Assembly: GCF_005144715.1 (NCBI RefSeq)
Contig: NZ_SWKR01000002.1
Span: 938,146-1,002,145 of the forward strand
From: Sphingomonas baiyangensis
Lineage (GTDB): Bacteria > Pseudomonadota > Alphaproteobacteria > Sphingomonadales > Sphingomonadaceae
DNA: 64,000 nucleotides
Direction of reading: 5' to 3'
Positions 17,527 through 26,770 of the stretch are shown piece by piece (within the stretch, counting starts at the first letter, position 1; each line of letters starts with the position of its first letter). The notes under the pieces were generated by a model. It saw only the letters and a program-made list of their open reading frames with translations. It did not search any database and had not been told where the DNA came from. A program made the position numbers and the translations under genes.

Positions 17527-18185
17527 CGAACCGAGATGGTGGCCGTCCGCCCGATTGCCAGCCGATCGACCACGCCCCGCGCGATCAGCGCTTGCGCTGC
17601 GAGATATAGCGGCCACACCAGCAGCGTCGGCAGCGCCGACTGCGCAAGCGCGCCGCCGCGCGCAAAGATGAGCAGGTCGGAGGCGACGAAGAGCACCGCG
17701 CCCAGGCCCACGCGATAGCGCGCAAAGGCGCTCGTCCACGCCAGCCCCGCCATGCTGCCGAGGATCGCCGCATAGAGCACCACCAGCGCGTCGCGCGTCA
17801 GCAGCGCCGCCGTTGCCGTCGTGCCGAACGGGAGCAGCCAGCCGAGCAGCCGCTGGCTCGCCGATATCGACGGGCGGCGGTGGCGTGCGAACAGCGCGAT
17901 GGCGAGCAGATGGCCGAGCGCGAAGGCGATGCCCCCCGCCACGAAGCCGATGGCATCGAGCAGCACGTCACCCGTTGCGCCGAGCGCCAGCATCGCCGCG
18001 AGAATCCAGCCGTCGCGGCTCGTGGCGCGCCGTGCTGCCCAGAGCGCGAGCAGGCCCACGCCAGCCCCTTTCCAGGCGATCACTGCCCAGCCATCGATTT
18101 CGGCCCACGCCGCGAGGCTGTAGCTTGCGCCGATCGCGACTGCCGCCCAGTACAGTCCCGCACCGCCGTCGCCGCTCTTGTCCAT
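17523..18185 (-). CDS. Lysoplasmalogenase-like (YhhN family) membrane protein
   Basis: 220 residues from ATG 18185. There are seven to eight hydrophobic helices. The characteristic [21 protein letters not shown] block holds the conserved acidic residues of the YhhN/TMEM86 family, whose animal members hydrolyse the vinyl-ether bond of lysoplasmalogens. Later motifs [17 protein letters not shown] and [10 protein letters not shown] also match. The bacterial substrate is not established. It is divergent from trmFO with 31 bases between starts, so promoters must overlap. Confidence 0.87.
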   Translation of the reverse strand: MDKSGDGGAGLYWAAVAIGASYSLAAWAEIDGWAVIAWKGAGVGLLALWAARRATSRDGWILAAMLALGATGDVLLDAIGFVAGGIAFALGHLLAIALFARHRRPSISASQRLLGWLLPFGTTATAALLTRDALVVLYAAILGSMAGLAWTSAFARYRVGLGAVLFVASDLLIFARGGALAQSALPTLLVWPLYLAAQALIARGVVDRLAIGRTATISVR

Positions 18186-18216
18186 CGTGCGACTCGCCCC
18201 TACCCGTCCTATCGAC

Positions 18217-19557
18217 ATGAACGCACAAACGCACGACGTCCACATCATCGGCGGCGGCCTTGCCGGGTCGGAAGCCGCATGGCAGCTCGCGCGCGCGGGC
18301 CTGCGCGTCAAGCTCTCGGAGATGCGCGGCGGCGGCGAGACCACGCCGGCGCATCAGGGCGATGCGCTCGCCGAACTCGTCTGCTCGAACAGCTTCCGCT
18401 CCGACGATGCCGAGCGCAACGCGGTGGGCCTGCTCCATGCCGAGATGCGCGCGCTCGATTCGCTGGTCATCGCCTGCGCCGATGCGCATCAGGTGCCCGC
18501 CGGCTCGGCGCTCGCGGTCGATCGCGACGGGTTTTCGGCGGCGGTGACGCAGGCGCTCGAGGCGGAGCCGAACATCACGATCGTGCGCGAGCGCGTCGAT
18601 GCGCTGCCCGATACCGGCCTGGCCATCATCGCCACGGGGCCGCTCACCGCACCGGGGCTGGCCGAGGGAATCGCGAACGCCACCGGCGCCGACGCGCTTG
18701 CCTTCTTCGATGCGATAGCCCCCATCGTCCATGCCGAATCGATCGACATGAGCGTCGCGTGGAAGCAGTCGCGCTGGGACAAGGCGGGGCCGGGCGGCGA
18801 CGGTAAGGATTACATCAACTGCCCGATGGACAAGGCACAGTACGAAGCGTTCCACGCCGCGCTCATGGCGGGCGAGAAGGCCGCGTTCCGCGAATGGGAG
18901 AATGTGCCCTATTTCGACGGCTGCATGCCGATCGAGGTGATGGCCGAGCGCGGGCTCGACACGCTGCGCTACGGCCCGATGAAGGGCGTGGGGCTCGACG
19001 ATCCGCGCACCGGGCGCTGGCCGCACGCCTGCGTGCAGCTGCGGCAGGACAATGCCAGCGGCACGCTGTGGAACATGGTGGGCTTTCAAACCAAGCTGAA
19101 GCATGGCGAGCAGGTACGCATCTTCCGCACGATCCCCGGCCTCGAACATGCCGAGTTCGCGCGGCTGGGCGGGCTGCACCGCAACACCTTCATCCGCTCG
19201 CCGGTGCTGCTCGATGGCACGTTACGATTGAAGGCGCGGCCCAATCTTCGCTTCGCGGGGCAGATCACCGGCTGCGAAGGCTATGTCGAGAGCGCGGCGA
19301 TCGGCCTGCTCGCGGGCCGCTTTGCCGCCGCCGAGTTGCGAGGGCAGGCATCGGCCCCGCCCCCCGTCGAGACGGCACTCGGCGCGTTGCTCGGCCATAT
19401 CACCGGCGGCGCCGATGCCGAGACCTATCAGCCGATGAACGTCAATTTCGGGCTGTTCCCGCCGATCGAGGGGCGCACCAAGAAGGCCGATCGCAAGCTG
19501 ATGTACACCGCTCGGGCGCGTGAGGCGTTCGGCGCCTGGCAGGCCGCGCTGCGGTAG
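18217..19557 (+). CDS. trmFO: Methylenetetrahydrofolate--tRNA-(uracil-5-)-methyltransferase TrmFO
   Basis: 446 residues. ATG 18217 opens directly into the FAD dinucleotide fold [15 protein letters not shown]. Family markers include [45 protein letters not shown] and the C-terminal [22 protein letters not shown]. The enzyme forms m5U54 in the tRNA T-loop using methylene-THF and FADH2, in the cytosol. It is monocistronic, divergent from the YhhN gene. Confidence 0.97.
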   Translation: MNAQTHDVHIIGGGLAGSEAAWQLARAGLRVKLSEMRGGGETTPAHQGDALAELVCSNSFRSDDAERNAVGLLHAEMRALDSLVIACADAHQVPAGSALAVDRDGFSAAVTQALEAEPNITIVRERVDALPDTGLAIIATGPLTAPGLAEGIANATGADALAFFDAIAPIVHAESIDMSVAWKQSRWDKAGPGGDGKDYINCPMDKAQYEAFHAALMAGEKAAFREWENVPYFDGCMPIEVMAERGLDTLRYGPMKGVGLDDPRTGRWPHACVQLRQDNASGTLWNMVGFQTKLKHGEQVRIFRTIPGLEHAEFARLGGLHRNTFIRSPVLLDGTLRLKARPNLRFAGQITGCEGYVESAAIGLLAGRFAAAELRGQASAPPPVETALGALLGHITGGADAETYQPMNVNFGLFPPIEGRTKKADRKLMYTARAREAFGAWQAALR

Positions 19558-19570
19558 AACGAAAGTCGCC

Positions 19571-20041
19571 TCAGCCCTCTTCGCCGGCGGGCGGACAGGC
19601 AGCGGCGCGGCGCGGGGCGCGGCGCTTGGGCGCAGTCGTGGCGAACTCGCTGCGGTCGAGCGTACGTGACCGGTCGGCATCGGCGTCGGCGAAGCGCGTC
19701 GTGGTGCGGATCGCCCATTCGTCGAAGCTCAGGCGACCGTCGCCATTGGTGTCGAGCTTGGCGAACGCCTTGCGCCGGCTGGCCAGATACTCGTCGCGCG
19801 TGATGCTGTCGTCGCGATCCTTGTCATAGCGGTCGAAGCGCTTCTCCTCGCGCGTCTTCGGCGTCGCTTCGGGCACGCGGACTTCGGGCACTGCATCGGT
19901 GGCGGCTTCGCGATCATCGGCGGCGGGCGGGTCGGGCGGCGCTGCCAGCGCCACGCGCTCGCTGGCGCTGGTGCCGAACAGGAAAAGACCGGCACCGCCA
20001 AGCAGCAAGGCCGCCAGCGCGCCCACCAGATATCGCCACAT
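19571..20041 (-). CDS. Membrane-anchored EF-hand protein
   Basis: 156 residues. An N-terminal hydrophobic anchor (about 3-24) is followed by a Pro/Ala-rich linker and three EF-hand loops: DKDRDDSITRDE, DTNGDGRLSFDE and DADRSRTLDRSE. The second matches the consensus best; the third lacks the central glycine. A basic Pro-rich tail follows. It is a probable periplasmic calcium-binding protein. It is convergent with trmFO, 13 bases apart. Confidence 0.85.
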   Translation of the reverse strand: MWRYLVGALAALLLGGAGLFLFGTSASERVALAAPPDPPAADDREAATDAVPEVRVPEATPKTREEKRFDRYDKDRDDSITRDEYLASRRKAFAKLDTNGDGRLSFDEWAIRTTTRFADADADRSRTLDRSEFATTAPKRRAPRRAAACPPAGEEG

Positions 20042-20117
20042 GTCGCTCTCCCCGCTTCCGCGCTTCGGACACAGGCTAACCGATTGGCGGGGCGGGGCAA
20101 GCCGGCGCTGGCTGATC

Positions 20118-20804
20118 CTAGCGGCCCGTCAGCCGGTGCCAGCCCAAGCGCACGATCCGCTGCGGCGTGGCGGCCGGCGGGGGGAGCGCGGGATCGGCGC
20201 GCAAATCCATGTGCGCCTGATGGAGCAGCGCGCCGAGGCTGCGCAGGCGTGGCGACCAGCGCGGCTTCAGCGCCGCTTCGAGGTGATACAGCGCCGCCTC
20301 GCGACCCTCACCGTCACGCAGGGCGAGGTCGGCGAGCGCCCATGCGCGCCCGGCCTGAGCGAGCCGGGCGTCGGCGGTGCCCAGCACCTTGCCCGCTGCC
20401 ACGAACAGCGTCTCGCCGCGCAGCGCATGCCCGGCGCGGCGCGCGTCGTCGTCATCGGCCTCTTCGATCAGCGCTTCCCAGCCTTCGACGATCCGCGCGA
20501 GCGTTGCGCCCGGTATTCCGACGGGCAGTATCTCCGCCTCCAGCGCGCGGAGTACGGGTTGCGCCGGCGCCGGTGCATCGTCGAGCTTGCCCAGCGCATC
20601 ATGCCACCAGCTGTAGCGCATCTGCGCGAGCATCGGCTCGCTTGTGGCGACGGGCACTGCCGCGAGCGTATCGTCGAGCGCGAGCAGCGCGCTCAGTCCG
20701 CCATGCGCGGGCGACGGCGCATAGGACAGGATCAGCCGCCGCTCGGCCGCGCGAGCAGCTGCGCGGCGATTGTCTGCCGCATTGGTGGACGCCGCGTTAA
20801 CCAT
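20118..20804 (-). CDS. Squalene/phytoene synthase family protein
   Basis: 228 residues, shorter than true phytoene synthases (about 300). The trans-prenyltransferase helix pattern is seen in MLAQMRYSWWHDAL and in WEALIEEADDDDARRAGHALRGETLFVAAG, an Asp-rich second motif. The first DXXXD motif of catalytic enzymes is not evident. It is more like the NDUFAF6-type non-catalytic branch common in alphaproteobacteria, linked in eukaryotes to complex I assembly. No carotenoid genes lie nearby. Confidence 0.8.
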   Translation of the reverse strand: MVNAASTNAADNRRAAARAAERRLILSYAPSPAHGGLSALLALDDTLAAVPVATSEPMLAQMRYSWWHDALGKLDDAPAPAQPVLRALEAEILPVGIPGATLARIVEGWEALIEEADDDDARRAGHALRGETLFVAAGKVLGTADARLAQAGRAWALADLALRDGEGREAALYHLEAALKPRWSPRLRSLGALLHQAHMDLRADPALPPPAATPQRIVRLGWHRLTGR

Positions 20805-20878
20805 CTCGTTTCAGTCGCACTTATCGCTTTTGCGCGCATAGGCCCTGCTTGGACTTCATTGTCAAACACGGGCGGGGC

Positions 20879-22741
20879 ATGCACGAAAAGCCGATCACTG
20901 CCGGGGGCGAGCGCGGCTTTCTCTCGCGCCTGCTGCACGATCGCGCGGGCAACACGATGGCGATCGTGGGTGCGGCGATGTTTCCGCTGGTCGGCATGGT
21001 CGGCGGCGGCTTCGACCTGTCGCGCATGTACATCGTCAAGACGCGGCTGCAGCACGCCTGCGACGCCGGCGCGCTGGCGGGCCGCAAGGCGATGGGCGGC
21101 GGCACCTGGGCGCAGCAGAGCGGCATGCCCAACACCGAGGCGCAGCGCTTCTTCGACGCCAATTTCCGCCGCGATTCGGGCAGCACGCTTGGCGTGTACG
21201 GATCGAAGGACGTCACGCGCCAGTTCGCCGAAAGCGCCGGCAAGGTGACGGGCACGGCCACCGCGGTGCTGCCGATGACGCTGATGCGCGTGCTGGGCAA
21301 GACGACCGAGACGCTCACCGTCACCTGCGACGCCGAGATGCGCCTGCCCAACACCGACGTGATGTTCGTGCTCGACGTCACGGGCTCGATGAACTGCAAG
21401 GCGGGCGACACGAGCTGCACCAACAACGGCAACGTGCCTGCGACTGATTCGAAGATCGAGGGCCTCCAGGTCGCGGTAAAATGCTTCTACGAGATCGTCG
21501 CGCGGCTCGATACCAGTGCGCCCTGCGTGGCGGGCGCGCCTTCGGGCGGCACCGGCAGCGCGGTGCAGATCCGCTTCGGCTTCGTGCCCTATGCGTCGAA
21601 CGTCAATGTCGGCAAGATCCTTCCCGTCGGCTTCATGGCCAACAGCTGGAAGTATCAGTCGCGCAAGCGCGACGGCAGCGAATGGTCCGACTGGTATTAT
21701 CGCGGCGTCGCCTATCCAGACTGGCGAGGCAACTGCGCTGCGGCGCAAGCGAACACGGCAACGCAGGAGAACCGCGTCCAGAAACGCTATGTCTGGCAAT
21801 ATGGGCAGGACATGTGCGTGTACGAGCGCCGCGACTTGCAGCCGCGCTGGCACTATGCGTTGCACGATATCGACGTATCCGGCCTCAAGAACGGTACGGG
21901 CTATCGCGACAGCTTCACCGTCGCCGGCGTGAATAACGACGGTTCGGATCGCACGGTCGACTGGAGTGGATGCATCGAAGAGCGCCAGACGGTGCGCGCC
22001 ACGAACTTCAGTCCGATTCCCGCCGGCGCCAAGGATCTCGACATCGATCTGGTGCCGACCAGCGGCGACGTGACCACGCAATGGGGGCCGGCTCTGCCAA
22101 GCGTCATCTGGGCGCGCAACGTCACGTCGAACTGGAACGAGATCAACACCGCCGAGACGCGTACGACCACCAACTACTACAACAACGTGCCGTTCGAATG
22201 CCCCACGGCCAGCCGCAAGCTCCAGCAATGGCCCGACGCCACGGCGTTCGATGCCTATGTCGACAGTTTCCGTGCCAGCGGCTCGACCTACCATGACATC
22301 GGGATGATCTGGGGCGCACGCCTGTTGTCGCCAACGGGCATCTTCAGCGCCGAGAACGCGCTCACGCCGCAAGGCGGGGAAATCGAGCGCCACCTGATCT
22401 ACATGACCGATGGCGACACCTCGACGATCAACAGCAATTACACCGCCTACGGACTCTCGATCCTCGACCGTCGCCAGACCGACGCCGGCGAGGTGCCGAG
22501 CAACGCGACTCTGAACGACCAGGTGAACCTGCGCTTCGCCGCGGTATGCGAGGCGGTGAAGAACAAGAACATCACGCTTTGGGTCGTTTCATTCGGCGGC
22601 GGTATCAACACTGACACCGAAAACCGCCTGCGTGCCTGCGCGTCGAGCAACCGCTATTTCACCGCAAGCGATTCAGCGGCCCTGCAGACGACATTCAAGT
22701 CGATCGCCGACCAGATCTCCGCGCTGAGGCTGACGAGGTGA
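20879..22741 (+). CDS. TadG-like pilus-assembly protein with von Willebrand A domain
   Basis: 620 residues from ATG 20879; the frame also allows a TTG at 20849. The N-terminal TadE/G membrane helix (GNTMAIVGAAMFPLVGMVGGGFDLSRMY) is followed by a vWA domain with the MIDAS-like DVTGSM motif at about residue 168 and a later MTDGD strand. A long insertion with many Asn and Trp residues separates these parts. It is probably a cell-surface-associated calcium- or ligand-binding component of a Tad-like pilus. The GTGA overlap with the next gene marks an operon. Confidence 0.85.
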   Translation: MHEKPITAGGERGFLSRLLHDRAGNTMAIVGAAMFPLVGMVGGGFDLSRMYIVKTRLQHACDAGALAGRKAMGGGTWAQQSGMPNTEAQRFFDANFRRDSGSTLGVYGSKDVTRQFAESAGKVTGTATAVLPMTLMRVLGKTTETLTVTCDAEMRLPNTDVMFVLDVTGSMNCKAGDTSCTNNGNVPATDSKIEGLQVAVKCFYEIVARLDTSAPCVAGAPSGGTGSAVQIRFGFVPYASNVNVGKILPVGFMANSWKYQSRKRDGSEWSDWYYRGVAYPDWRGNCAAAQANTATQENRVQKRYVWQYGQDMCVYERRDLQPRWHYALHDIDVSGLKNGTGYRDSFTVAGVNNDGSDRTVDWSGCIEERQTVRATNFSPIPAGAKDLDIDLVPTSGDVTTQWGPALPSVIWARNVTSNWNEINTAETRTTTNYYNNVPFECPTASRKLQQWPDATAFDAYVDSFRASGSTYHDIGMIWGARLLSPTGIFSAENALTPQGGEIERHLIYMTDGDTSTINSNYTAYGLSILDRRQTDAGEVPSNATLNDQVNLRFAAVCEAVKNKNITLWVVSFGGGINTDTENRLRACASSNRYFTASDSAALQTTFKSIADQISALRLTR

Positions 22742-23343
22742 TCGCGCGCACCCTTCAGGATCGCCGCGGCGCCACCATCGTGGAATTCGGGCTCATCGCG
22801 CCGGCCTTCTGCCTGATGCTGCTCGGCGCGTTCGACGTTGCGCACACGCTCTACATGCGCGGCGCGTTGCAGGGCGTGTTGCAGAAGGTGGCGCGCGATT
22901 CGACGCTCGAGAGCGGCAGCGAGGCGCAGCGCATGGCAGTGCTCGACGGGCGCGTGAAGAGCCATGCCAAGGCGCTGGCGCACAACGCGACGATCGACAT
23001 CAAGCGCCGCTATTACCGCACCTTTTCCCAAGCGGCTGCGGCGCGCGCCGAAACCTGGACCGACACCAACGGCAACGGCACCTGCGACAATGGCGAGCCC
23101 TATGAGGATGCCAATCACAATAATGGCTGGGACAAGGATGGCGGCGATGCCGGGCAAGGCGGCGCCAAGGATGCGGTGGTGATGACGGTGACGGTCGAAT
23201 ACCCCGCTTTCTTCCCGCTGCGCGGCCTGCTCGGCAAATCGGCTGCGAACACCAAGGTCGTCGCCACCACGATCCTGCGCAACCAGCCCTATGGCGACCA
23301 GAGCAGCTATGCCGCGCCGGTATCGCGGAACTGCGCCGCATGA
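22738..23343 (+). CDS. TadE-like pseudopilin with Asp/Asn-rich loop
   Basis: 201 residues from GTG 22738, overlapping the TadG-like stop. The N-terminus DRRGATIVEFGLIAPAFCLMLLG is a TadE signature: a short basic leader, Glu after the conserved position, and one helix. Residues of about 105-135 form a striking Asp/Asn/Gly-rich stretch (DTNGNGTCDNGE, then DANHNNGWDKDGGD) resembling paired calcium-binding loops. The stop overlaps the next start (ATGA). Confidence 0.87.
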   Translation: MIARTLQDRRGATIVEFGLIAPAFCLMLLGAFDVAHTLYMRGALQGVLQKVARDSTLESGSEAQRMAVLDGRVKSHAKALAHNATIDIKRRYYRTFSQAAAARAETWTDTNGNGTCDNGEPYEDANHNNGWDKDGGDAGQGGAKDAVVMTVTVEYPAFFPLRGLLGKSAANTKVVATTILRNQPYGDQSSYAAPVSRNCAA

Positions 23344-23990
23344 TGCGGGTCGCGACCCGGTTGCGCCGGCTGGCGCGCGACGCGAGCGGTCTTGCGCTGA
23401 CCGAATTCGCCTTCTCGCTGCCGGTGCTCATGCTGATGGGGCTGACGGGCGCCGAGATCACCAACTACATCATCACGCGGATGCGCGTCAGCCAGATCGC
23501 GCTGCACCTGGCCGACAATGCTGCGCGCATCGGCAGCGGCAGCACGCTGCAGGCCAAGGAGATCAGCGAGGTCGACATCAACGACCTGCTCACCGGGGCG
23601 GGCTATCAGTCGGGTGAATTGAAGCTCTACGAGCGCGGCCGCGTCATCATCTCGAGCCTCGAGCAGGACCCGGCCAATAGCGGCCGCTACCGCATCCGCT
23701 GGCAGCGCTGCCGCGGCAACCGGCCGTATAATTCGCCGCACGACAACACCAAGACCAACCTGGCCGGCATGGGCCCGGCGGGGCGGCAGGTGATCGCGCC
23801 GGTCGACGGTGCGACGATGTTCGTCGAGGTCTATTACGAGTACAAGCCGCTGGTGAAGAACGCGCTCGCCCCCTCGACCACAATGGTCGAGATCGCGTCG
23901 ATGATGGTGCGTGACCGCCGCGCGCTCAACGCCGGCACCAACGGCGTGGTGCAGGTATCGGGCGAAACGCCCGCGTCCTCGACCTGCTAG
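23340..23990 (+). CDS. TadE/TadF-like pseudopilin
   Basis: 216 residues from ATG 23340, the third gene of the tad-like operon. The N-terminal segment ASGLALTEFAFSLPVLMLMGLTG is a TadE-type helix with the conserved Glu. The remainder is an extracytoplasmic domain ending with a Cys, with an inner Trp/Cys-containing segment (IRWQRCRGNRP). No prepilin peptidase, TadA ATPase or secretin genes are near, so the assembly machinery must be elsewhere. Confidence 0.85.
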   Translation: MMRVATRLRRLARDASGLALTEFAFSLPVLMLMGLTGAEITNYIITRMRVSQIALHLADNAARIGSGSTLQAKEISEVDINDLLTGAGYQSGELKLYERGRVIISSLEQDPANSGRYRIRWQRCRGNRPYNSPHDNTKTNLAGMGPAGRQVIAPVDGATMFVEVYYEYKPLVKNALAPSTTMVEIASMMVRDRRALNAGTNGVVQVSGETPASSTC

Positions 23991-23994
23991 GCGA

Positions 23995-24963
23995 TCACAT
24001 CTCGCCGCGCGCGCGGCGCAGCGCATACCATTTCGCCACATTGGCATTATGCTGCTCGAGCGTGTCGGCGAACACATGGCCGCCGGTGCCGTCTGCAACG
24101 AAATACAGTGCCGACGACTGCGCCGGATCGAGCACGGCATCGATGCTCGCGCGGCCGGGATTGGCGATCGGCCCGGCGGGCAGCCCCGCCATCGCATAGG
24201 TATTGTAGCCGTTGCGCGCGCGCAGCTCGGACCGCAGGATGCGCCGGCCGAGCGGGCGCCCCTTGGTGACCGGATAGATGACGGTCGGATCGGCCTGCAG
24301 CGGCATCCCGCGCTTGAGCCGGTTCGAATAGACTGCCGCCACGGCGCGCCGCTCCTCGGGTTTGGCGGTTTCCTTCTCGACGATCGACGCGAGGATCACC
24401 GCTTCGCGCGGCGTCGATACGGCGATGCCAGGCTTGCGCGTGGCCCATGCCTTTTCGAGATACTCGTCCATCGCCGCCTGCATCCGGGCGAGTACGGCAG
24501 CGCGCGTGTCGCCGCGCTGGTAGCTGTAGCTGTCGGGCAGTACCGATCCCTCGGCGGGCACCGCGACCGTACCTTCGAGATGCTCGGCCGCCATCAGCGC
24601 GTCGTGCACGAGGACCGACGGCGTGCCTTCGGGCACCGTCACCAGCCGCTGGAGCACGCGGCCCGATTGCATCAGCGCCAGCAGATCGGCGGGGCTGATG
24701 CCGGCGGGCACGGCATATTCGCCCGCACGCACCGGCGCGCCCGATCCGAATATGCGTGCGAACAGCCGGAAGCGATCGGCCGAGGCGAGCGCCCCGGCCT
24801 TTTCCATCTCCTGCGCCGCGCGCGTGAGCGAGGCGCCTTCGGGCACGATCACGCTGGTTTCGCGCGCAAGCGGCCCCCCGCCCGTCCAGTTCTGGACGAC
24901 GAGAAACATCGCCGCGATCAGCGCCAGCCCGGCGAACAGCCCGATGCAGCCCAGCCGCTTCAC
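23995..24963 (-). CDS. mltG: Endolytic murein transglycosylase MltG
   Basis: 322 residues. One N-terminal membrane helix (about 5-25), a LysM-like subdomain (about 35-110) and the YceG/MltG catalytic domain are present. The catalytic Glu is in ILASIVEKETAKPEERR, and the late motifs LQADPTVIYP and YNTYAMAGLPAGPIANPG are diagnostic. The enzyme cleaves nascent glycan strands at the inner membrane and so limits their length. It lies 19 bases after fabF on the same strand, giving the run fabD-fabG-acpP-fabF-mltG seen in many alphaproteobacteria. Confidence 0.96.
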   Translation of the reverse strand: MKRLGCIGLFAGLALIAAMFLVVQNWTGGGPLARETSVIVPEGASLTRAAQEMEKAGALASADRFRLFARIFGSGAPVRAGEYAVPAGISPADLLALMQSGRVLQRLVTVPEGTPSVLVHDALMAAEHLEGTVAVPAEGSVLPDSYSYQRGDTRAAVLARMQAAMDEYLEKAWATRKPGIAVSTPREAVILASIVEKETAKPEERRAVAAVYSNRLKRGMPLQADPTVIYPVTKGRPLGRRILRSELRARNGYNTYAMAGLPAGPIANPGRASIDAVLDPAQSSALYFVADGTGGHVFADTLEQHNANVAKWYALRRARGEM

Positions 24964-24982
24964 GAGCGGGTGCCCCGGTCGC

Positions 24983-26245
24983 TCAATCCATCGCCTTCAT
25001 CACGAGCGACGCATTGGTGCCGCCGAAGCCGAACGAGTTGTTGAGCACCGCGCGCACGCGGCGCTCCTTGGCCTTGTGCGGGACGAGATCGACGCCGGCG
25101 CAATTCTCGCTCGGATTGTCGAGGTTGAGCGTCGGCGGCACGATGCCGTCGCGCATCGCGAGGATGCAGAAGATCGATTCGACCGCGCCCGCGCCACCCA
25201 GCAGATGCCCGATCGCCGACTTGGTCGACGACATCGACATGGTGTCGATCGCCGAGCCGAACAGCCGGCGCACCGCGCCGAGTTCGAGCTCGTCGCCGAG
25301 CGGCGTCGAAGTTCCATGCGCATTGACATAATCGATGTCCGACAGCGCGAGCCCCGACTTGCGCATCGCCATCTCCATCGCGCGATACGCGCCCGATCCC
25401 TCGGGGTGCGGCGCGGTGACGTGATAGGCATCGCCCGAAAGGCCATAGCCGATCACCTCGGCATAGATCTTGGCGCCGCGGGCCTTGGCGTGCTCATATT
25501 CCTCGAGCACGACGACGCCGGCGCCCTCGCCCATCACGAAGCCGTCGCGATCGACGTCATAGGGCCGGCTCGCGCGCTCGGGCGTATCATTGAAATTGGT
25601 CGAAAGCGCGCGCGCCTGCGCGAAGCCGGCAATCCCGATCGGGCAGATCGCGCTCTCGGCACCGCCCGCCAGCATCACGTCGGCATCGTCCATTGCGATC
25701 ATGCGCGCGGCATCGCCGATCGAATGCGCGCCCGTCGAACAGGCGGTGACGACGGCGTGGTTCGGCCCCATCAGCCCGTATTTGATGCTCACCTGCCCCG
25801 AGATCAGGTTGATGAGCCGGCCATGCACGAAGTGCGGCGACACGCGGCGCGGGCCCTTGGCGGCCAGCACCAGCGACTCGCTCTCGATGCCGGGCAGCCC
25901 GCCGATGCCCGAGCCGATCGAGCAGCCGGCACGATAGCGCTCGGGCTCGCTCATGTCGGTCAGCCCGGCATCCTCGATCGCCTGGCCGGCGGCGTCGATG
26001 CCGAAGGTGATGAACAGATCAACCTGCCGCTGCACCTTGTGATCGACGCGCTTGCCGGCATCGAAACCATATTCATGCTCGGGCGGCTTCACTTCGCAGG
26101 CGATGCGGCAGGCATAGTCGCTGGCGTCGAACCGCGTGATCGTGGCGGCGCCCGACTTGCCCGCGATGATGTTCCTCCACGCGGTCTCGACATCCGCCCC
26201 CAGCGGAGTGACGAGGCCAAGCCCGGTTACGACGACGCGACGCAT
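24983..26245 (-). CDS. fabF: Beta-ketoacyl-ACP synthase II FabF
   Basis: 420 residues, the standard length. The catalytic triad is Cys169 (VVTACSTGAHS), His310 (VNAHGTSTPLGD) and His347 (SAIGHLLGGAGA). FabF elongates acyl-ACP by decarboxylative condensation with malonyl-ACP in the cytosol. A hairpin with a U-tract lies between acpP and fabF, so fabF expression may depend on read-through or on its own promoter. Confidence 0.97.
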   Translation of the reverse strand: MRRVVVTGLGLVTPLGADVETAWRNIIAGKSGAATITRFDASDYACRIACEVKPPEHEYGFDAGKRVDHKVQRQVDLFITFGIDAAGQAIEDAGLTDMSEPERYRAGCSIGSGIGGLPGIESESLVLAAKGPRRVSPHFVHGRLINLISGQVSIKYGLMGPNHAVVTACSTGAHSIGDAARMIAMDDADVMLAGGAESAICPIGIAGFAQARALSTNFNDTPERASRPYDVDRDGFVMGEGAGVVVLEEYEHAKARGAKIYAEVIGYGLSGDAYHVTAPHPEGSGAYRAMEMAMRKSGLALSDIDYVNAHGTSTPLGDELELGAVRRLFGSAIDTMSMSSTKSAIGHLLGGAGAVESIFCILAMRDGIVPPTLNLDNPSENCAGVDLVPHKAKERRVRAVLNNSFGFGGTNASLVMKAMD

Positions 26246-26254
26246 CCATGCATC

Positions 26255-26297
26255 TCCAAAAACTGAAACAGGCCCAACCCTGCGGGGCTGAGCCTGT
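26255..26297 (-). terminator. Intrinsic terminator/attenuator between acpP and fabF
   Basis: A 13-bp stem (26268-26280 with 26285-26297, two G-U wobbles in the minus-strand RNA, 4-base loop) is followed on the minus strand by AGTTTTTGG. It can end the acpP transcript and so let ACP be made in excess of FabF. The arm also contains gcctgtcga, which resembles palindromic repeats scattered in sphingomonads; that resemblance is from memory. Confidence 0.7.
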
Positions 26298-26432
26298 CGA
26301 AACCCTGTCCATGCCGATAGCCGCGCGGACAGGAACGGGCGGCCCCCGTCGTTCGAACCCTCCGGCGCCCGTCCGGCGCGGCGGAAGGCCGACCAGCCGG
26401 GGCAGGCCGGCGGCCCGCCCCGTCAAGGACAA

Positions 26433-26669
26433 TCAGTCCTTGTGCTCGTCGATATAGGTGATCGCGTCCTTGACTGTCGTGATCTTCTCGGCGGCATCGT
26501 CGGGAATCTCGACGCCGAACTCTTCCTCGAACGCCATCACCAGCTCGACGATGTCGAGGCTGTCGGCACCCAGATCATCGATGAAGCTCGCATCTTCGGT
26601 GACCTTCTCGGCCTCGACGCCCAGATTCTCGACAACGATCTTCTTCACGCGATCGGCGGTGTCGCTCAT
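26433..26669 (-). CDS. acpP: Acyl carrier protein
   Basis: 78 residues, acidic, from ATG 26669. The phosphopantetheine attachment site is Ser37 in the invariant [18 protein letters not shown] context. It carries growing acyl chains for the Fab enzymes encoded on both sides. The 101-base gap to the upstream fabG suggests a promoter of its own. Confidence 0.98.
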   Translation of the reverse strand: MSDTADRVKKIVVENLGVEAEKVTEDASFIDDLGADSLDIVELVMAFEEEFGVEIPDDAAEKITTVKDAITYIDEHKD

Positions 26670-26770
26670 TCCCAATGTCCTTTTGTGGGTATCTTTCGGA
26701 TTCCTGAACGCACCTAGAGCGGTGCATCGGGGCTGGCAAGTGGTTGGAAGGGGGCGGGCGCCCACCCGCC

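Noticed and set aside
20732..22393. 553-codon minus-strand frame over the TadG-like gene
   Set aside because: The plus strand encodes a vWA/TadG protein with clear motifs; the minus frame shows only composition-driven His/Arg/Ala sequence.
24623..26266. 547-codon plus-strand frame across mltG/fabF
   Set aside because: Antisense to two housekeeping genes with complete catalytic motifs.
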